35,776 nt of DNA from a virus. The first letter of the stretch is position 1; every line of letters begins with the position of its first letter. Positions 31,533 to 35,776 of this stretch are shown here, piece by piece. Under the pieces are notes generated by a model. That model had not been told where the DNA came from, made no database searches, and saw only the letters and a program-made list of their open reading frames with translations. Both the position numbers and the translations under genes were made by a program. The stretch spans positions 1 through 35,776 of the IMG/VR virus record IMGVR_UViG_3300024518_001238; one strand, written 5' to 3'.

Positions 31533-32921
31533 TTAGAGACCTCCATCTGGTATCTTCAATGCCCTCGGTGATACAGGTGTTCCATGAGACTCTATCAATT
31601 CGGCTTTCTGGTTGCGTAACTGGGTTAACCTTCTACGCATATACTGCTCATCCATATCTGGAGAGCTTTGCAGCATACGTTCATATAACTCTACAGCCGC
31701 AAATGAATACAGTAACTGGGTCTGAGGAGATGTAATCTCCATCGTGTCTGTCTCAGCCGATACTGATGATAATTCAGCTTTACCTGATATCCGTAATACA
31801 TGATTGTCAGGCAGTAGATACGGGAAATCTATGTAACTTCTTCTACTGGTATCTTCAAATAATGGAACATATGTCCAGTTACGCAGGACTTGACCACCAA
31901 TCTCTGCTTCCTGGATAGGACCAACTGTAACTATAGCTTCATCAACATAGAACTCTGTGTTATCTGTAGCCGATGAAACTACTGATAGTCCGAGAGTCAG
32001 ACTGCTCAGTGTAACTGTAGCATCTTCATAATGAGTAAGACGTTCCCATCCTGTTCCCCTATGAAGTCCACCTTCTGTTGCTGCACCCAGATTGATTGTC
32101 CCATTAATGGTGATCTGGGTTGAGATAATACTGGCAGTCAGGGAATACACCCATATAGATATACCAATCCGTTGACCAGAATAGGTACTCGGACTTGATA
32201 TTGTCTGTAGTAGGGTTCCTGTACTGCTTCCCTGAGATGTACACCTGGCAGAATACGTGTCCCGAAATACTGCATAGTTCTTGGGAGTAGTAGTCTCCTG
32301 TTCCTGTGTTACATCAAGGTTGGTTCCAGACCAATTGGTTAATGTAGTGGAGTTAGTCCACGTCTCAAAAGCTCCATCAGTCAGTATGTTATTGGCGTAA
32401 TCAGACTGCAATCCATTATCAAGATAAATAGCAGTAGGTTTTTCAAAGATATTACTTGGTATCTCATATCTTGTAATACCCTGGGACGTAGGTACAGTCC
32501 GTTGTATGGGAGCATACAATACATCACGAGCCATCAACCGAGCTTCATTGATGAGATTATTAATCAAGCTAGGTGAATGTCTATGAACTTCAAAATCCAT
32601 AGAGCCAGATTCAGCAGACAGATCAGTTCCTGTTACTGTAATCTGTCCTGTGGACGCATCATATAATCTTACACGGCGTACTACGTTAGCATTGTTACTG
32701 CCTAATATCTGCACCCAGTAATTCTGGATACTATCATCACCAGATCCTGCGCCCATGTAATCATCCATACCATAGTCGCGTAGCTCTGTTGATATAACGG
32801 CAGTTCCTGATCCAATATTAGTAGTGGTAGTCCATGCACTACCATCTTTACCTACTAACTCTGAATAACCTAGATACGCCGCAAATCCTCTTCTTAGATT
32901 TTGCCACGTTGTACTAGGCAT
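31533..32921 (-). CDS. Adaptor-like head-tail protein with CBM-like insertion
   Basis: Residues 1-170 and 336-462 look like parts of one head-tail connector-type protein (helical L-I-N-N-L-I-N-E-A-R-L-M-A-R and, at the end, a helical Q-Y-M-R-R-R-L-T-Q-L-R-N-Q-K). Between them, about 180-335, lies a jelly-roll CBM-like segment (D-G-A-F-E-T-W...G-W-E-R-L-T-H...F-Y-V-D-E-A-I-V). Similar insertions in tail genes may decorate the virion with sugar-binding domains. The gene overlaps the 94-aa gene by one base (TAATG). Confidence 0.68.
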   Translation of the reverse strand: MPSTTWQNLRRGFAAYLGYSELVGKDGSAWTTTTNIGSGTAVISTELRDYGMDDYMGAGSGDDSIQNYWVQILGSNNANVVRRVRLYDASTGQITVTGTDLSAESGSMDFEVHRHSPSLINNLINEARLMARDVLYAPIQRTVPTSQGITRYEIPSNIFEKPTAIYLDNGLQSDYANNILTDGAFETWTNSTTLTNWSGTNLDVTQEQETTTPKNYAVFRDTYSARCTSQGSSTGTLLQTISSPSTYSGQRIGISIWVYSLTASIISTQITINGTINLGAATEGGLHRGTGWERLTHYEDATVTLSSLTLGLSVVSSATDNTEFYVDEAIVTVGPIQEAEIGGQVLRNWTYVPLFEDTSRRSYIDFPYLLPDNHVLRISGKAELSSVSAETDTMEITSPQTQLLYSFAAVELYERMLQSSPDMDEQYMRRRLTQLRNQKAELIESHGTPVSPRALKIPDGGL

Positions 32922-33205
32922 TACACATATCCAGCCGATACAGTTATATTTGATCCAGGAATATCACAATAGATACCTGTCTTACAATACAGGCCACCCT
33001 GATCTGGCATTCCCAGATATATGTGAGTCATGGAATTAGCTGGAACCACAAAGCCCATTACATCAGTACCACTATCATCGGTGCTATTATTAATCTGAAC
33101 AGCACCACCTGTAGCTACCGCACTGATAGTAAGCCATACCAATGTTCCACCAGTTGCCTTGATTTGACCATCTGAGGTCAGAATCGTTGTACTTACTTGA
33201 CCCAT
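32921..33205 (-). CDS. 94-aa beta-rich structural protein
   Basis: The product is a compact beta-sandwich-like protein (V-W-L-T-I-S-A-V-A-T-G-G-A-V-Q-I-N-N-S-T, then G-L-Y-C-K-T-G-I-Y-C-D-I), the composition of small decoration or tail-completion proteins. The start at 33205 has GGGGG about eight bases upstream. It lies between a basic small gene group and the adaptor. Function by position only. Confidence 0.65.
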   Translation of the reverse strand: MGQVSTTILTSDGQIKATGGTLVWLTISAVATGGAVQINNSTDDSGTDVMGFVVPANSMTHIYLGMPDQGGLYCKTGIYCDIPGSNITVSAGYV

Positions 33206-33218
33206 TATTTATATCCCC

Positions 33219-33749
33219 CTAGTTAAATTGCCTTGGCCTTCTACGTCTTTTGAACGTCCAGCCGGGGCCATTAGGGTTTGGAACAGCACCGACTTCTTCA
33301 GGTCTTGGCATTATATCCTTGAGAGCATCCTGGTTCCCCTTATACATGACAGGAGTACCATCCTCATCAGGGATCATTACATTCCATATCTTGGAATCAT
33401 GCTCGTCAGGAACTACTACCATTTCTGGTACTGGCCCTTTCCAGCGATGCCACCTGGCTATCTTTCTTTTTATTTCCTGCCACTCACTAGAATAGTCTAT
33501 AGCGTATAGCTGATTCCTACCTGCAGTGTAGGCATTCTTGATGTCCTGAGTCGTATGTCTATGACCGTGACCACCATGACGAACATCATTGCATCTATAC
33601 AAGGAATCAGCTAGTTCTCCTGCTGCGTCCTCGATCTCTTCCCCCGTCCATCTGAACGGATTTCTGGGATCAAGTCCATCATCCAGCAGAACCATATGTT
33701 CATGCGTTGAATGTTCGGGGTAAAAGCTGATCCATACTGGATGACCCAT
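33219..33749 (-). CDS. 176-aa His/Arg-rich structural-region protein
   Basis: ATG 33749 overlaps the stop of the 42-aa gene as TAATG. The N-terminal third is mixed, a H-G-G-H-G-H-R-H-T cluster lies near residue 60 and could bind metal, and the C-terminus is Pro-rich then very basic (K-R-R-R-R-P-R). The basic tail fits contact with packaged DNA. No family is recognised. Confidence 0.62.
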   Translation of the reverse strand: MGHPVWISFYPEHSTHEHMVLLDDGLDPRNPFRWTGEEIEDAAGELADSLYRCNDVRHGGHGHRHTTQDIKNAYTAGRNQLYAIDYSSEWQEIKRKIARWHRWKGPVPEMVVVPDEHDSKIWNVMIPDEDGTPVMYKGNQDALKDIMPRPEEVGAVPNPNGPGWTFKRRRRPRQFN

Positions 33750-33877
33750 TAACTCTTACCCCTATATAGTTCTTTCTTTTTCTTTGCAGCAGACGCTGCC
33801 GTAGCATGGCGAGTCATCTTGCCACCCTTGGCCTTAACACCATAGCCACCCTTTGTCTTTCTTATCTTTGCTGGCAT
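33749..33877 (-). CDS. 42-aa very basic protein under hairpin control
   Basis: The ATG at 33877 is preceded by GGAGG at four bases. The product, rich in Lys, Gly and Ala (K-G-G-Y-G-V-K-A-K-G-G-K), is similar in kind to small basic proteins found in other environmental phage structural clusters. It may bind DNA inside the head. Its ribosome binding site is the 3' arm of a hairpin (33882-33900), so its translation is probably regulated. Confidence 0.6.
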   Translation of the reverse strand: MPAKIRKTKGGYGVKAKGGKMTRHATAASAAKKKKELYRGKS

Positions 33878-33881
33878 ATCG

Positions 33882-33921
33882 CCTCCAATGGGAGTGGAGG
33901 GGAACTACGGTAGCTCCCCTC
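33882..33921 (-). promoter_or_regulatory. Two mutually exclusive hairpins over a ribosome binding site
   Basis: On the minus-strand RNA, a first stem (33921-33897) reads GAGGGGAGCTA-CCG-TAGTTCCCCTC with one mismatch. A second stem pairs CCTCCA (33900-33895) with TGGAGG (33887-33882), hiding the GGAGG of the 42-aa gene. The two share bases 33897-33900, so only one can form. No T-run follows, so intrinsic termination is unlikely. Confidence 0.55.
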
Positions 33922-33934
33922 TGAGCTACCCATA

Positions 33935-34675
33935 TTACGGTCTGATTCTAAGGTCAACAACACCGTAATCAGTCGTGACAGGAGCAATCAGTGATGCTAC
34001 ACCGATACTCTCTTCATTCTCATGCGTTCCATCTCTATCGAGAGGTTCGCCTGAACCTGCTGTACCGTCTGATACACGGACATGATTACCTATAACAAAA
34101 GCAACATCGCAAAGAACGGCTGCTGGACCCCAGGTTTGAAGCCATCCATACGCACCGTCTGCAATATCCGTTGCAGTTACCCCAACAGCATGACCTGTTG
34201 CAGTAGTGGGATAGACAATGAAGCCATGGTACTGATTCTTTACAAGACCTATGATAGTTGCCGCAGCAAATGCGACCTTTATAGGATCGCTATCATAGAG
34301 ATTAATCGTACCTGATCCGCTACTATCGATGGCATCATGTTGGCGAATCTTGTAAGCATGACCTTCGCCAGTTCCATCATTGACATAGACAGAGCCGTCC
34401 TTGTACTGATCTTCAGTAACAGCGGTTCCCCCTACTGTTACAGTAAGGGACTTATCTCCTGCTGAAGCAGTGTTTACAGCCAAGTCCATATCATGGTTGG
34501 CTATACCAACAGCACTCTGGCAAATCTTGCCAGCAGTTATTGCGCCATTAGCTTGCCCGTAGTAAAACACCTTGTCATAGATTTTCATACCTGTACCTAG
34601 AGTATGCAACTGGGTTGTTCCAGTGGCTTTTTCGTCACCGGGATTACCCCCAATTTGTCCATATATAAAAGCCAT
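33935..34675 (-). CDS. 246-aa capsid or decoration protein candidate
   Basis: GGAGG lies seven bases before ATG 34675. The protein is beta-rich, Gly/Ala/Thr-rich and almost free of low-complexity segments, with a repeated pattern of short strands (K-S-L-T-V-T-V-G-G-T-A-V-T, then G-S-V-Y-V-N-D-G-T-G-E-G). The C-terminal half contains D-G-A-Y-G-W-L-Q-T-W-G-P-A, a pattern I associate with structural proteins of marine-type phage contigs. It could be a coat, decoration or head-fibre protein. I cannot identify an HK97 fold by eye. It is the best capsid-related candidate in the window. Confidence 0.62.
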   Translation of the reverse strand: MAFIYGQIGGNPGDEKATGTTQLHTLGTGMKIYDKVFYYGQANGAITAGKICQSAVGIANHDMDLAVNTASAGDKSLTVTVGGTAVTEDQYKDGSVYVNDGTGEGHAYKIRQHDAIDSSGSGTINLYDSDPIKVAFAAATIIGLVKNQYHGFIVYPTTATGHAVGVTATDIADGAYGWLQTWGPAAVLCDVAFVIGNHVRVSDGTAGSGEPLDRDGTHENEESIGVASLIAPVTTDYGVVDLRIRP

Positions 34676-34693
34676 TTGTTAGCCTCCAGAAAG

Positions 34694-35440
34694 CTAGTTA
34701 ATTTTCATTTGTTCCGTAGTAGGATGTTGCGCCTTACCACCTTTGCCGAGTTCAGTGCGTTGATGTCTCCACGCACTCTTATAACTGGAAAAACCACGGT
34801 TGTGAATAAAGCAGAAGTAAGGATATTCCAGTGCCAGTTTCTGTACTTCTTCAGGAGGCTCTGATTCCAGATTCTCCTTATATTGGGTACAGTGAGCAAT
34901 GTAACCCTTCCAACTTTTGAAGGTACGACTCTTATTGCCATGCCTTCTGCAAGTATAGGTTTGTACTTCTATCTCTTCTTCAGGTTCCTGGTCGATTAGC
35001 TCCAGAGCCTCAGCAGTGAAGGCAGACTGCAACGTCTCAACGCTCACTCCTGCTTCGGGTGGACGGAGACGGAATCCTTTGTTCAGGTAGTGTGCAATAG
35101 TCGATGCGTTATTAGCAGGTAACCCATGTTTCTCAGAAGATGGAAACCATCCATGAGACACATCTTCAAGCCCCCAGTATGTTGCTCCGTAATTAGTCTT
35201 TTCAACCTTTTCACGAACAATAAGCTCGTTCCAGTATACCGCTTTACCCGGTGCAACCCAATGAGGTTCCAGCCCTACAGGTAACTCTATCTTGTAGGGT
35301 TCCTTGGCTAGTTCCCTTACTATGTTGGGCCATTCCGACTCACGGAATCGGTCAATATGATTATACGCATCAGGATTGACTTCATCATCGACAAAGTTAT
35401 CCCAAGGCAACCTGGAGGTTTTATCTTGAAGTTCGACCAT
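34694..35440 (-). CDS. 248-aa protein with two C2H2-like fingers, head region
   Basis: I start at ATG 35440 because AGGAG lies six bases upstream; the frame opens earlier (35587) without a site. Residues 1-150 are mixed, with an acidic end. Two similar finger-like units follow: Y-T-C164-R-R-H167...H183-C184 and Y-F-C210-F-I-H213...H226. Each has aromatic, C-x2-H and then H about 13-16 residues on. The gene overlaps its upstream neighbour by 20 bases, and that neighbour also has a Cys/His finger. A head-assembly or scaffold-like function is suggested by position; the fingers are unusual for it. Confidence 0.65.
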   Translation of the reverse strand: MVELQDKTSRLPWDNFVDDEVNPDAYNHIDRFRESEWPNIVRELAKEPYKIELPVGLEPHWVAPGKAVYWNELIVREKVEKTNYGATYWGLEDVSHGWFPSSEKHGLPANNASTIAHYLNKGFRLRPPEAGVSVETLQSAFTAEALELIDQEPEEEIEVQTYTCRRHGNKSRTFKSWKGYIAHCTQYKENLESEPPEEVQKLALEYPYFCFIHNRGFSSYKSAWRHQRTELGKGGKAQHPTTEQMKIN

Positions 35441-35776
35441 TTCTACTCCTGCGCCGTTTACGGCTTTGCTGCGGTGCATCAACCTTATCGGGACGCATAC
35501 CAACAGCTCCTTCAATCTGGATATCATCAGACCCTTCATACACAGACTCATGTCTAAGTATTTCAGGCTGCTGAGGCTCCAGAGCAAACCGCTTTATTAA
35601 CAAGGCATCTACCTGAGTATGATTACCTGGAAAGTTCTGTATAGTTTCCAAGTGTTTTCTTGCCTGTCCCTTTCGGGCAGAGAACATCTCACTGCATCCA
35701 CTGCACATAATCCGTCCATCGTTCTGAGGAACAAGATATGCACCAGCATGATCCTTGTAAGATTCAATACCCTGAG
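35421..35776 (-). CDS. Zinc-finger-like protein, C-terminal part (partial)
   Basis: The frame is open to the right edge, so the N-terminus is missing. The visible 118 residues include M-C-S-G-C-S-E-M-F-S-A-R-K-G-Q-A-R-K-H-L, a C-x2-C...H finger, and a very basic end (R-K-R-R-R-S-R-N-G-R-T-S-R). A possible internal start is ATG 35708 but it has no ribosome binding site. It overlaps the next gene by 20 bases. The fingers and basic tail suggest nucleic-acid binding. Confidence 0.6.
   Translation of the reverse strand, partial: QGIESYKDHAGAYLVPQNDGRIMCSGCSEMFSARKGQARKHLETIQNFPGNHTQVDALLIKRFALEPQQPEILRHESVYEGSDDIQIEGAVGMRPDKVDAPQQSRKRRRSRNGRTSR

Noticed and set aside
1-35776. Direct circular closure of position 35776 to position 1
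   Set aside because: Reading from the left-edge gene into the right edge follows a frame other than the finger gene, gives unconvincing protein and reaches a stop in the first 150-200 bases, so the ends do not simply join; a gap must exist if the genome is circular.

Overview
This window looks like most of the genome of a tailed double-stranded DNA bacteriophage (Caudoviricetes), probably with a short podovirus-like tail. The evidence is a large terminase (7902-9350), a small terminase (9631-10134), a portal (5777-7648), a fibre, adaptor-like and beta-propeller tail proteins, a helicase loader, a RusA resolvase and dozens of tightly packed small genes with AGGAG/GGAGG ribosome binding sites and TAATG or ATGA overlaps. 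The host cannot be named from the sequence; canonical Shine-Dalgarno sites and sigma-70-like promoters only say that it is a bacterium. Both ends cut through open reading frames, so the sequence is an incomplete piece of a genome that may be circular or circularly permuted.

Layout: there are two transcription arms. The leftward (minus) late arm starts in the control region at 10135-10945 and runs through terS, a 92-aa gene, terL, a 78-aa gene, portal, a 115-aa gene and two very large putative internal virion proteins, the second running off the left edge. The same leftward direction resumes at the right edge: two zinc-finger-like proteins, a 246-aa capsid or decoration candidate, a tiny basic protein, structural proteins, an adaptor-like and a propeller-like tail protein (each carrying a CBM-like jelly-roll insertion), a 754-aa fibre, then a cluster of small membrane proteins (holin/spanin/XhlA-like) ending at 23401. 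The rightward (plus) early arm, 10946-23335, starts at a strong promoter and carries a GP88-like protein, many small Cys-rich unknowns, a HTH_17 protein, a replication initiator with an iteron-like array inside its gene, a DnaC-type loader, a cytosine methyltransferase in two overlapping frames, two paralogous proteins with a split sigma-70 region 4, a radical SAM protein and RusA. The arms diverge at 10135-10945 and converge at 23336-23400.

How it works together: no DNA polymerase, primase, integrase or CI-type repressor is visible. The initiator plus DnaC-type loader suggest that the phage recruits the host replisome in a lambda-like way. RusA would resolve recombination intermediates, the methyltransferase would modify DNA, and terS/terL/portal would package it. 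No endolysin and no certain major capsid gene is recognised; these may lie in the missing part or be divergent.

The most unusual items are: a radical SAM gene flanked by 38-bp direct repeats that are duplicated pieces of the rusA 5' end, one of which supplies its ribosome binding site; the methyltransferase, whose catalytic half and target-recognition/motif X half overlap by about 200 nt in different frames with conserved motifs visible in both; tandem paralogs with a sigma-4 helix-turn-helix split by a Cys-bearing insert; and mutually exclusive hairpins over the ribosome binding site of the 42-aa basic gene.
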